Below, one piece after another: positions 25,841 to 33,793 of a stretch of 64,000 nt of DNA (its first letter is position 1; the number at the start of each line of letters is the position of its first letter). The stretch is taken from positions 290,809-354,808 of the forward strand of contig NZ_JACDUR010000010.1 of assembly GCF_013761175.1 (NCBI RefSeq), in the 5' to 3' direction. The notes below the pieces were generated by a model. That model had not been told where the DNA came from. It saw nothing but the letters and a program-made list of their open reading frames with translations, and did no database searches. The position numbers and the translations under genes are program-made. The DNA comes from Nonomuraea soli. Its GTDB lineage: Bacteria; Actinomycetota; Actinomycetes; Streptosporangiales; Streptosporangiaceae.

Positions 25841-27694
25841 ATGGCTAAGCTCAAGGTCAGCGTGGTGGTGCCCGTCTATAACGCCGGGCAGCATATCGAC
25901 GCAAACGCTCCCTTTCTCGTGGGGCAGAGCATCGGCAGCGACTCCTACGAGGTGATCTATGTCGACGACGGCTCCACGGACGACAGCCTCGCCAGGCTCC
26001 GCCGTATCGAGGCCGCTCACGACCACGTCCGCGTGTTCACCCAGGAGAACTCCGGCTGGCCGGGAAAGCCGCGCAACGTCGGTGTCCAGAACGCGCGCGG
26101 CGAGTACGTGCAGTACGTCGACCAGGATGATCGGCTGGGCCTGGAAGCCCTGGAACGAATGTACGGTCTCGGCAGCGCGAATTCCGCCGACATCGTGCTC
26201 GGCAAGGTCGCCGGAACAATGGCGGGACCGAGCAACGTGTTCAATCGGAACATACCGGTCTGCTCGATCGAGGATCACAATCTCATCGAAAGTCTCACAC
26301 CGCACAAGATGTTCCGTCGCGCATTCTTGCTCGACAACGACATTCGCTTTCCCGAGGGGTACTGCAGGCTCGAGGACCAGCTCTACATGGCCCAGGCCTA
26401 CACCGCCACGCGCAGGGTCTCGGTCGTGGGCGACTATTCCTGCTACTACTGGATCCGCAGGGGCGACGGCGGGAACAACAGCACCTCCAATCTCTTCGAC
26501 ATCGACGTCTACTTCCACTGGCTGCGAGAAGTCGTCCGGGCCGTGAAGGCGGGCACCGAGCCGGGAGCCCTGCGCGACAGCCTGCTGCGGCGCTCCTACC
26601 GCGTGGAGATCATCCACCAGGTATGCGAGCCCGCCGTGTTCGGCGATCCCGCGCGCGTGCGCGCCCGTATGGAGAAGGTCCGCAGCATCGTCCTGGAGGA
26701 GTTCCCGGAGAGCGTGCGCGACGGCCTGCCTGAGGTGGCGCGGCTGCGGGCGACCCTCCTCGAACGGGGAGACCTCGATTCGCTCAAGGCGCTCGCCCTG
26801 CAGACCAGGCAGGTCCGAGCCGTCCCGGAGGTGTCCACCCCGATCTGGCGCGACGGCACGTTGTGCGCAGACGTCCGGGTTTCCCTCGTCAAGGGTGACG
26901 GGACCCCGTTGCTCCTGGTGCGCGACGGCGACCGGCTCCTGCTCGACCCGGCGTTGCTGCGCGACGTGACGGGCGTCGACGAATGGGAGGTGCGCGATCC
27001 GCTTGCCCACGCCCACGCCGAGGTGGTGCTCAAGGACCGGCGGCGCAACGTCGGCTGGTTCCCTCCCACCGAGTTCCGCCCGGAGCTGGAGGAGGTCGAG
27101 GGAGGCGTCCGCGTGGTCATCAAGGCGACGATGGCCATCGACCCGCTGACGGCGGCCGGGGGAGGGCCGCTGCGACGCGGAGTCCACGACGTCTGGCTGG
27201 GCGCCTCCATGCTCGGACTCGGCCGCCGCCCGCGCCTCATCGGCCTCGAGGCGCTGACGTCGCGCAAGGTCAAGGCCGGGACCTGCCTCGTCGGCGGTCC
27301 CGGCAAGGTGGCCCATCCCTACTGGACGGCGAGCGGGCAGCTGGCCCTCGACATCGGTGCGACGCGCCACCCCCTGGCCAGGAGGCTCATCCGCTGGACC
27401 TCGTCGGAATCGGTGTGGTGGCGTCCGCGCAAGGGCGTGGCCCTGCCGGTCCGCATGGTCATGGGAGGCAGACGGCGGAGGAAGGCCACGGTGTGGATCG
27501 GCGGCGCGCAGACCTCCGGCACGATCGTCGGCACGGGCGACGGCACCGAGCTCCGCTTCGGAGGGCGGGTGAAGCTGCCGACAGGGCGCCACCCCGTGAC
27601 CATTCAGTTCGGCTCGGGTCGCGGTCCGAAGTACCAGGTCGCGATGGCCACCGTCTGCGCCGGGCGGGTCCTCCGCCTGTCGAAGATGGGGTGA
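25841..27694 (+). CDS. TarS-like glycosyltransferase family 2 (second copy)
   Basis: A 617-residue paralogue of the protein encoded at 20332-22281. It keeps VSVVVPVYNAGQHI, VDDGSTDDS, ENSGWPGKPRNVGVQNARGEY, the metal site DQD (Asp94-Asp96), SLTPHKMFR and RLEDQLYMA (Glu178-Asp179, as in TarS AEDQLF). The C-terminal half is beta-rich, basic and more diverged, ending in RVLRLSKMG. ATG 25841 follows GAAGGG at 11 bases; ATG 25808 is in frame but has no binding site. It stands alone between rmlA and a terminator, with its own promoter. Likely a teichoic-acid glycosyltransferase with a different donor or linkage. Confidence 0.8.
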   Translation: MAKLKVSVVVPVYNAGQHIDANAPFLVGQSIGSDSYEVIYVDDGSTDDSLARLRRIEAAHDHVRVFTQENSGWPGKPRNVGVQNARGEYVQYVDQDDRLGLEALERMYGLGSANSADIVLGKVAGTMAGPSNVFNRNIPVCSIEDHNLIESLTPHKMFRRAFLLDNDIRFPEGYCRLEDQLYMAQAYTATRRVSVVGDYSCYYWIRRGDGGNNSTSNLFDIDVYFHWLREVVRAVKAGTEPGALRDSLLRRSYRVEIIHQVCEPAVFGDPARVRARMEKVRSIVLEEFPESVRDGLPEVARLRATLLERGDLDSLKALALQTRQVRAVPEVSTPIWRDGTLCADVRVSLVKGDGTPLLLVRDGDRLLLDPALLRDVTGVDEWEVRDPLAHAHAEVVLKDRRRNVGWFPPTEFRPELEEVEGGVRVVIKATMAIDPLTAAGGGPLRRGVHDVWLGASMLGLGRRPRLIGLEALTSRKVKAGTCLVGGPGKVAHPYWTASGQLALDIGATRHPLARRLIRWTSSESVWWRPRKGVALPVRMVMGGRRRRKATVWIGGAQTSGTIVGTGDGTELRFGGRVKLPTGRHPVTIQFGSGRGPKYQVAMATVCAGRVLRLSKMG

Positions 27695-27701
27695 CGACGG
27701 C

Positions 27702-27738
27702 AAGGGGCGGTCCGCGACGTCATCGCGAACCGCCCCTT
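27702..27738. terminator. Bidirectional terminator hairpin
   Basis: AAGGGGCGGT (27702-27711) pairs with ACCGCCCCTT (27729-27738); inside, CGCGA pairs with TCGCG around a CGTCA loop, giving 15 base pairs with one mismatch. It lies in the 54-base gap between two convergent genes, so it can stop transcription from both sides. Confidence 0.8.
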
Positions 27739-27748
27739 CGCGGTTCGG

Positions 27749-29179
27749 TTACCCGGCCGGGACCGGCAACGGCTGGTCACGGTCGAGCCGGACGTCGATG
27801 ATCTGCCCGGTCAGGTCTGACACGAGCACGTCGAGGCTGTACCGCGCGACCGCCTCCGACGACAGCAGCGTCCCAGGAGGCTCCTCGCCGAACGCCCGCG
27901 ACCTCATCGGGGTGGCCGTCCGCTCCGGGTTCACGCAGTTGACCTGGATGCCGTCGAGCGCCCACTCGTCGGCCAGCGCCTGCGTCAGGTTGACCGCCGC
28001 GGCCTTGGTCGACGAGTAGAGGCTGTAGTCGGCCCGCCCGCGCGTGTAGGACGAGGACGTGTAGAACAGCAGATGCCCCCCGGTCTTGGCCAGATACTGA
28101 TGGGCCGCCCTGGCGATGTTGATCGGGCCGAGCAGGTTGATGCCGACCGTCTCGGCGATGGTGCTCTGCTCGGTGACGGCGAGCCTGCCCATGTGGAGCA
28201 CGGCCGCGGTGTTGACGACGTAGTCGATGGCTCCCGTGCGCGCGTAGACCTGGCCGAGCGCCTCCTCCACCGACTCGGCTCGCTGGATGTCGGTCCCGGT
28301 CGTGGAGCGTGAGAAGGAGAACACCTCGGCGCCGTGCTCCCTGGCCATCCGGGAGACGTCGGCGCCGATGCCGTAGCTGCCGCCGAAGACGACCATGCAG
28401 CGTCCGGCGAGCCGCGCGGCGTGGACGTCGGGACCGGGCGCCGGGACGGTGGCCGCTCCCAGCCTGAACAGCTTGTCGGCGATGTCGATGTCGACGGGAT
28501 AGGTGATCTTCAGGTTCCGCTCGCTGCCGGGAACGATGTAGATCGGGACGTCGGGCAGGTAACGGAGCACGACGCCGCAGTCGTCGGTGGGCGGCTGCCG
28601 GGAGAATTCCGGGTCGGCCAGAGCCCGCCGGTAGGCCTCACGGATCACCTCCAGGCGGAAACACTGGGGTGTCTGGCCGCGACGCAGGCGCGTCCGGTCG
28701 GGGATGTCGCGGACGATCTCGCCACGGGGCGACGAGGCGGCCACCACGATGGTGTCGGAGCTGGGAATGGCGACATCGACGGCACCGTAGGAGTCGAGGG
28801 CCGTGACGCACTCGCTGATGATGCGCGACTCGACGAGCGGACGGACGGCGTCGTGGAACAGCAGGCGGCAGCCGTCGCCCTCGATCGCCTGGATGGCGCG
28901 CCAGGTGGTCTCAGCCCTGCTGGCGCCGCCCTCCAGAATGGCGCGGACCTTGCCGAACCGGTTCCTGTCCACCAGCACGGTGGCCTCGTCGAGGAAACCG
29001 GGCGCCATCATCAGGACGATCTCGTGGATGTCCGCGTGGGACTCGAACACTCTCAGTGTGTGCTCGAGGACGGTCTGGCCGGCGATCTTCAACAGCTGCT
29101 TGGGCGTGTTCAGTCCCACCCGCTGACCCACGCCACCGGCCAGCACCACTGCGACGTTACGCGTGTTTTCCACGGTCAT
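27749..29179 (-). CDS. Bifunctional ribulose-5-phosphate reductase / CDP-ribitol pyrophosphorylase (Bcs1-like)
   Basis: A 476-residue fusion. Residues ~8-235 are an IspD/TarI-type cytidylyltransferase with VVLAGGVGQRVGLNTPKQLL (CTP-binding loop) and LFHDAVRPLV. Residues ~255-476 are a short-chain dehydrogenase with VFGGSYGIG, NTAAVLHMG, and a catalytic Ser with Tyr-x3-Lys in YSLYSSTKAAA. This order is that of Haemophilus Bcs1/Acs1, which reduces ribulose-5-phosphate to ribitol-5-phosphate and activates it as CDP-ribitol. An ordinary IspD would lack the SDR half. ATG 29179 (or 29182) follows AGGGGG. It supplies the precursor for ribitol-phosphate polymer made by neighbouring proteins. Confidence 0.85.
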   Translation of the reverse strand: MTVENTRNVAVVLAGGVGQRVGLNTPKQLLKIAGQTVLEHTLRVFESHADIHEIVLMMAPGFLDEATVLVDRNRFGKVRAILEGGASRAETTWRAIQAIEGDGCRLLFHDAVRPLVESRIISECVTALDSYGAVDVAIPSSDTIVVAASSPRGEIVRDIPDRTRLRRGQTPQCFRLEVIREAYRRALADPEFSRQPPTDDCGVVLRYLPDVPIYIVPGSERNLKITYPVDIDIADKLFRLGAATVPAPGPDVHAARLAGRCMVVFGGSYGIGADVSRMAREHGAEVFSFSRSTTGTDIQRAESVEEALGQVYARTGAIDYVVNTAAVLHMGRLAVTEQSTIAETVGINLLGPINIARAAHQYLAKTGGHLLFYTSSSYTRGRADYSLYSSTKAAAVNLTQALADEWALDGIQVNCVNPERTATPMRSRAFGEEPPGTLLSSEAVARYSLDVLVSDLTGQIIDVRLDRDQPLPVPAG

Positions 29180-29282
29180 CATTGGCCCCCTGTTTCGCTC
29201 ACGGCGAGTTCTGCGCGACTCTAATCGCGCGTCAGCCGGGGGCATGGAGGTCTTTGCCGAAACCATGCCGAGCGGTGCTTGC

Positions 29283-31013
29283 TCAGCGGGCCGACAGTTC
29301 CAGCAGGTCGTCGCTCTCCCGGTGGAGCAGGGAGTTCAGCGCGTCGTTGAACCGGGTCAGGGCGTCCGGGCTGTCCGATCCCAGGAGGTAGGTGCGGAGC
29401 CTGCGCCGTTCCTCCGCCATGGGATCGTCCAGCCGGGAGCACGCGCCGACGACCTCGCCGAGCTCGCTCAGCTCGGGGGTCAGCAGGTAGGCGGCCGCCG
29501 TACTCGGGTAGCGCTCGCGGAAGTCGGCGCACGGCATGGCGGTGACGTTGGTGACGGCGTACGGCTTGCCGCTGGCGATGAAGTCGCTGATGACGCTGGA
29601 GATGTCGCTGATGAGGACGTCGGCCGCGTTGAAGCAGTCGTACAGGTGCGGCGTCGGCCCGGTGACGATCTCGTGGTCCGCGCCGGCCTCGGTGAGGATT
29701 CTGACGATCTTCCGGTGAGCCGTGCCGGCGTCCGCGTTGCGGTTGCCGGTCAGCGGATGTGGCTTGTAGACGACCCGTACGCCCAGCTTCACCAGAGCCC
29801 GGACGAGCCTGGGGCCCATCGAGATGATCGACGTGTGATGGAGGTCGTCGCTCCAGCCCTCCCAGGTGGGGGCGTACAGCACCGTCGGCCTCGTGGTGAT
29901 CCTCCGGTCGGTCTGGATCGCCGCCAGCTGGGGCCGTCCCACCTCGACGATCTGGGCGTGCTGAACTCCGACGTCCGCCCGCAGATACCGGTCGCGGCCC
30001 GCCTGCCCCGCCACCCAGATCTCGTCGTACACCTTCGAGAACGGGTTGAAGGACGCTTCCTTGTCGCTGTCGCCGTGCCCGATGAAGACGCTCTTGACCT
30101 TCGTCGATCGGAGCATGTGGATGTTCTTGCCGACGTTGGAGGGGAAGAACGCGACCTTGGCCGACCTCAGCGCGGTGAAGTTCATCATGGCGACGGAGTC
30201 GGGGATGCAGACGACCGGCAGGCTGGTGGGGGCCAGCTCGTTGAGAACCTTGCGCTCTCGCAGGAGGACGACCACCCGCGCGTCCATCTTCTCCATCGTG
30301 CTCAGCCACATGTTGACCTGGTAGGCGGAGGCGGGAGAACCGGAGAAGTACAGGATGGCCTGCGGGTCGTAGGCGGCGAGCCGCTCGTCGGCGCTTCCCA
30401 TCAGGCTCTCGTTGTCGATCACCGGCACGCGGCGCATGTTGCGGCGGATCCGGAGGGTGAGCACGACGGCCAGGACCAGGTGGACCGCGGCGGCCAGGGC
30501 CAGGAACTCGATCAGTCCGGTCAGGGCGCACAGGGTCGCGGCTGCCACCAGGACCGTTTCCGGCACCACCTTGGGGGCCGACACGGCCCTGGACGGCTTG
30601 GCGGCGTCCTTCTTCTTGGCGGCGGGAAGCAGGTTGCGCGTCTCGATCAAGGGTGACTCGGCCTGCCGCCTCGCCAGTACCACGGACTGGTCGATCCCCG
30701 CGATCCAGATCCAGTGCGCCGCCCACAGGGCCACGACCATCAGGATCGCCGCCCAGCCGGCCACCTCGTCGGTCCTGATCAGCAGGCACAGCGCGGCGAG
30801 TTCCCGCAGCCGCGGGCGCACCCGCCGCTTGAGGTGGATCATGGACAGCAGCGCTGAGGGTTGCCGGCGCTGTCCCAGTTCGCCGAGGTAGCTCAGCGCC
30901 AGCATGGCGGCGAACAACACGGGTTGCGGCCAGAGGGCCGTGATCAACATTCCCGGAAAGGTGAGGACCAACAGCACGGCGAGCGCGCGAGTCACCAGCA
31001 TCCCCCTACTCAT
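29283..31013 (-). CDS. CDP-glycerol/CDP-ribitol glycero(ribitol)phosphotransferase family protein with N-terminal membrane region
   Basis: A 576-residue protein. Residues 8-185 contain about four hydrophobic helices; the GT-B catalytic region follows. Family landmarks are IGHGDSDKEAS (usual 'HG.G.K' position), TVLYAPTWEGW, VVYKPHPLTGN and DVLISDISSVISDFIASGKPYAV, which are the Glyphos_transf motifs with the conserved His and Ser/Asp residues. Such enzymes prime or extend teichoic acid. The membrane part is unusual, since TagB/TagF bind membranes peripherally. ATG 31013 lacks a clear binding site; GTG 30995 has AGGGGG six bases before it and may be the true start. It is upstream of the CDP-ribitol gene, gap 103 bases. 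Confidence 0.78.
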   Translation of the reverse strand: MSRGMLVTRALAVLLVLTFPGMLITALWPQPVLFAAMLALSYLGELGQRRQPSALLSMIHLKRRVRPRLRELAALCLLIRTDEVAGWAAILMVVALWAAHWIWIAGIDQSVVLARRQAESPLIETRNLLPAAKKKDAAKPSRAVSAPKVVPETVLVAAATLCALTGLIEFLALAAAVHLVLAVVLTLRIRRNMRRVPVIDNESLMGSADERLAAYDPQAILYFSGSPASAYQVNMWLSTMEKMDARVVVLLRERKVLNELAPTSLPVVCIPDSVAMMNFTALRSAKVAFFPSNVGKNIHMLRSTKVKSVFIGHGDSDKEASFNPFSKVYDEIWVAGQAGRDRYLRADVGVQHAQIVEVGRPQLAAIQTDRRITTRPTVLYAPTWEGWSDDLHHTSIISMGPRLVRALVKLGVRVVYKPHPLTGNRNADAGTAHRKIVRILTEAGADHEIVTGPTPHLYDCFNAADVLISDISSVISDFIASGKPYAVTNVTAMPCADFRERYPSTAAAYLLTPELSELGEVVGACSRLDDPMAEERRRLRTYLLGSDSPDALTRFNDALNSLLHRESDDLLELSAR

Positions 31014-31272
31014 CAGTGGTTGGAGTCGGGCCGACGCTAGCCGCGGGGCGGCGACCGTCTCGGAGCTCTTGCATGAATGCTTGCGATTCCGAGAACCGCG
31101 GCGGCCGTAAGGTCAAGGCCAGGCATAGGGGCGAACGCTCCGGCCTGGGACCACGGGGACGCCCCCGACGCTCACCTCTGTACCCGCCGAATGGTCAAGA
31201 AGCGGCATGGACATCCTCCAGTAGTTCCAGAGAGTAATCGTCAAACAGCAGAGCGTGGTCATGCTGGACTTC
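31014..31272. other. Divergent intergenic region before the duplicated phosphotransferase/sulfotransferase module
   Basis: About 260 bases between divergent starts. It contains short open frames without ribosome binding sites or biased codon use, so I do not call a gene. Promoters for both directions are expected here, but I could not pick convincing hexamers. Confidence 0.4.
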
Positions 31273-31992
31273 ATGCGGACCTATTCGCTCGCTGACGTGC
31301 AAGCCGCACTGAAGCGAAAAGACGCCTGGTGGACCGTCTTCGCGGTCGACCCGTTGGCGTGTCGCCTGGCCCTGGTGGTGGCCAACAGAACAAGGCTGAC
31401 ACCCAACACGATCACAGGCGTCTCGATGGTCCTGGGGCTCGCCGCGGCGGCGGCGTTCGCGGCGAACAGGCTCACCGCGGGGGCGGTCCTGTTCTACGTG
31501 AGCTTCCTCGTCGACTGCGTCGACGGGAAGATCGCCCGGCTCAAGGGCACCGGGACGCCGTTCGGGTTGTGGCTGGACTTCATCGGCGACCGGGTGCGCG
31601 AGCTGAGCTGCGCGGCCGGTCTGGCCTTCGGGCAGTACGCGGCGACCGGGGACGTGGCTTTCGTGATCATGGGTGCGGCGATCGCCGTCCTGGATCTGTT
31701 CCGCTACGTGAACGGCCCGCAGATGCGCCGGGTCCGTGAGGAGCTGCCCGGCAGTGTCCGCCCGCCGAAAACCCGGTGGCAGCGGGCGATGGCCAGGAGG
31801 CGGGTGCGCAGGCACCTGTTCAGCGGGATCGAGTTCCACGCGGCCGTGTTCGTCGTGGCGCCCCTCGCGGGTGCGGCGGCGCTGGTGCCGATGACGGCGG
31901 TGGCGGGGGCGCTGCTGCTGGGGTTCGAGGCGAATCTGGTCTACCGGTTGTGGGTCACAACCAGGCAGGCAGCGATACAACGGGGGGTTTGA
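31273..31992 (+). CDS. CDP-alcohol phosphatidyltransferase family protein, copy 1
   Basis: A 239-residue membrane enzyme with about six helices. The full CDP-alcohol phosphotransferase signature D-G-x2-A-R-x8-G-x3-D-x3-D is present in VDCVDGKIARLKGTG and GLWLDFIGD, so it should be catalytically competent. The enzymes join a CDP-linked alcohol to a second alcohol with loss of CMP. I start at ATG 31273 because copy 2 begins with the matching MRRYSIADV; upstream in-frame starts (31255, 31261) lack that support, and no start has a good binding site. Five bases separate it from a sulfotransferase gene. Substrates cannot be inferred safely. Confidence 0.8.
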   Translation: MRTYSLADVQAALKRKDAWWTVFAVDPLACRLALVVANRTRLTPNTITGVSMVLGLAAAAAFAANRLTAGAVLFYVSFLVDCVDGKIARLKGTGTPFGLWLDFIGDRVRELSCAAGLAFGQYAATGDVAFVIMGAAIAVLDLFRYVNGPQMRRVREELPGSVRPPKTRWQRAMARRRVRRHLFSGIEFHAAVFVVAPLAGAAALVPMTAVAGALLLGFEANLVYRLWVTTRQAAIQRGV

Positions 31993-31996
31993 CCAC

Positions 31997-33004
31997 ATGT
32001 CCGATCGGCCGGTGTTCGTCATTGGCTGTGCCCGCTCAGGCACGACAATGCTGCAGCTGATGTTGCACGCGCACCCGAGGATCGCGGTGCCGCCGGAGAC
32101 GAGGTTCCTGGAGGCCGCCTACTACCGGCGGCGCGCCTACGGGGACATGCGCGATGTCAGGAATCGTCAGAACCTGGCCGAGTGGATCGCCAACGACAAG
32201 GGCACCAAGTTCCACGACCTGCACATCGGCAGGGAGGACTACATCCGCCAGGCCGCGCAGGGCCCCGGTTCGCTGGGCTCGGTGATCGGCCGGGCGTTCA
32301 GCATGTACGGCGAGCGGTTCGGCAAGCCGCGCTGGGGCGACAAGCGTCCCAGCTACGTGCGCAAGGTCGACGTGCTGCGCAGGCTCTTCCCCGACGCCCA
32401 GTTCATCCACCTGATCAGGGACGGCCGTGACTGCTCGGCGAGCCTGAAGGAGATGCCGTGGTACAGCCTCGACTCCTTCCACGCCATCGCCAACTGGGCG
32501 GAGGCGATGGACGCCGGGGCGAAGCTGCGCAGGAAGCTGCCCGCCGACACCTACTACGAGCTGCGCTACGAGGACCTGACCGATGACCCGGCGACGGAGC
32601 TGAAGAAGCTCTGCCAGTTCTTGGAGGAGGACTTCGACCCGGCGATGTGCGAGCCGCACATGCTGGCGGGCGTGGCCGTGCCCAAGAACAAGACGTGGCA
32701 CAACAACACGCACGGCGAGGTCACCAGGGAACGCGTGGGCAGCTGGGCGACGCGCCTGACCGGCTGGGAGATCGCGTTGTGCGAGGACGTGCTGGGCGAG
32801 CGGCTGCGGGAGCACGGCTACGAGCTGAGCGGCGCGCCCAGTGCGGCCAAGGCGCACGTGGCGGCCTTCCGCCAGACCATGGCCAAGCGCCGGGCGAGCC
32901 GGATGCGCAAGGACCTGCGCGACCGGGTGAACCGGCTGCGCGAGCCCGGTCCGGTGGCGGCCCTGCTGACCAGCGGGCAGCGCGAGCCCCAGCGGGTGGC
33001 CTGA
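31997..33004 (+). CDS. Sulfotransferase family protein, copy 1
   Basis: A 335-residue soluble P-loop enzyme that would transfer sulfate from PAPS. The 5'-phosphosulfate loop is FVIGCARSGTTMLQLML (about residues 6-22) and the 3'-phosphate site is HLIRDGRDCSASLKEMPW (about 137-154), followed by YYELRYEDLTDDP. These are the conserved motifs of the Sulfotransfer_1/3 group. ATG 31997 is preceded by GGGGGG. A basic C-terminal tail (about residues 285-315) may bind an anionic membrane or polymer. It is coupled to the phosphotransferases on both sides, its stop overlapping the next start as TGATG. Confidence 0.85.
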   Translation: MSDRPVFVIGCARSGTTMLQLMLHAHPRIAVPPETRFLEAAYYRRRAYGDMRDVRNRQNLAEWIANDKGTKFHDLHIGREDYIRQAAQGPGSLGSVIGRAFSMYGERFGKPRWGDKRPSYVRKVDVLRRLFPDAQFIHLIRDGRDCSASLKEMPWYSLDSFHAIANWAEAMDAGAKLRRKLPADTYYELRYEDLTDDPATELKKLCQFLEEDFDPAMCEPHMLAGVAVPKNKTWHNNTHGEVTRERVGSWATRLTGWEIALCEDVLGERLREHGYELSGAPSAAKAHVAAFRQTMAKRRASRMRKDLRDRVNRLREPGPVAALLTSGQREPQRVA

Positions 33005-33789
33005 TGAGGCGTTACAGCATCGCCGATGTGCGCTCCACGCTGAAGAACCGCGACTCGTGGTGGACGGTCTACTTCGTCGACCCGCTGGCCTGCCCGCTCA
33101 CCAAGCTGATCGCCAACCGCACGCGGATCACGCCGAACGCGCTGACGGTCACCTCGCTGGTGATCGGGCTCGGCTCGGCGGTGAGCTTCGCGGTGAACCA
33201 GCTCGCGGTGGGCGCGCTGTTGTTCTACGTGAGTTTCCTGGTCGACTGCGTCGACGGGAAGATCGCCAGGCTCAAGGGCACGGGCTCGCCGTTCGGCCTG
33301 TGGCTGGACTACGTGGGTGACCGGATCCGGGTGGTGTTCTGCGCGGCGGGACTGGCCTACGGGCAGTACGTCCTGACCGGGGACGTGGTCTACATCGTGC
33401 TCGGCGCGGTGCTGGCGGTGCTCGACCTGTTCCGCTACGTCAACGCGCCGCAGATGAAGCGGGTGCGCGAGGCCGTCCATCTGAACGCCGAGGCCGCGGC
33501 TCCGGGTGGGCAGGTCGAGCGGGTGCCGAGCAAGCGGCTGATGCCCAGGGTCAACCGGCTGCTGGCCCGTCACCGGGTGCGCTCGCACCTGATCAGTGGC
33601 ATCGAGTTCCACGCGGCCGTGTTCGTCGTCGCCCCGCTCATCGGGGCGGCCGCCCTGCTGCCCGTCTCGACCGGCGCCAGCCTGCTGCTGCTGGCCAACG
33701 AAGTCTTCATTGTGTACCGAATGTGGCTCTTCACCCGTCGCGCGGCGACGCCCCGGGAGAGCCGTGAGCACGCGTTGATCGGGGGATAA
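33004..33789 (+). CDS. CDP-alcohol phosphatidyltransferase family protein, copy 2
   Basis: A 261-residue paralogue of the gene at 31273. The catalytic signature is intact in VDCVDGKIARLKGTG and GLWLDYVGD. It differs by a loop of about 20 extra residues rich in Ala/Pro/Arg (about residues 160-185) before the HRVRSHLISGIEFHAAVF segment shared by both copies. ATG 33004 overlaps the sulfotransferase stop (TGATG), so it depends on translation of the upstream gene. Keeping two active copies suggests two acceptors or two CDP-alcohols. Confidence 0.8.
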   Translation: MRRYSIADVRSTLKNRDSWWTVYFVDPLACPLTKLIANRTRITPNALTVTSLVIGLGSAVSFAVNQLAVGALLFYVSFLVDCVDGKIARLKGTGSPFGLWLDYVGDRIRVVFCAAGLAYGQYVLTGDVVYIVLGAVLAVLDLFRYVNAPQMKRVREAVHLNAEAAAPGGQVERVPSKRLMPRVNRLLARHRVRSHLISGIEFHAAVFVVAPLIGAAALLPVSTGASLLLLANEVFIVYRMWLFTRRAATPRESREHALIGG

Positions 33790-33793
33790 CCCA

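Noticed and set aside
31016..31237. Small genes in the divergent region before the duplicated module
   Set aside because: Frames have no ribosome binding site, no codon bias and no similarity to known proteins.
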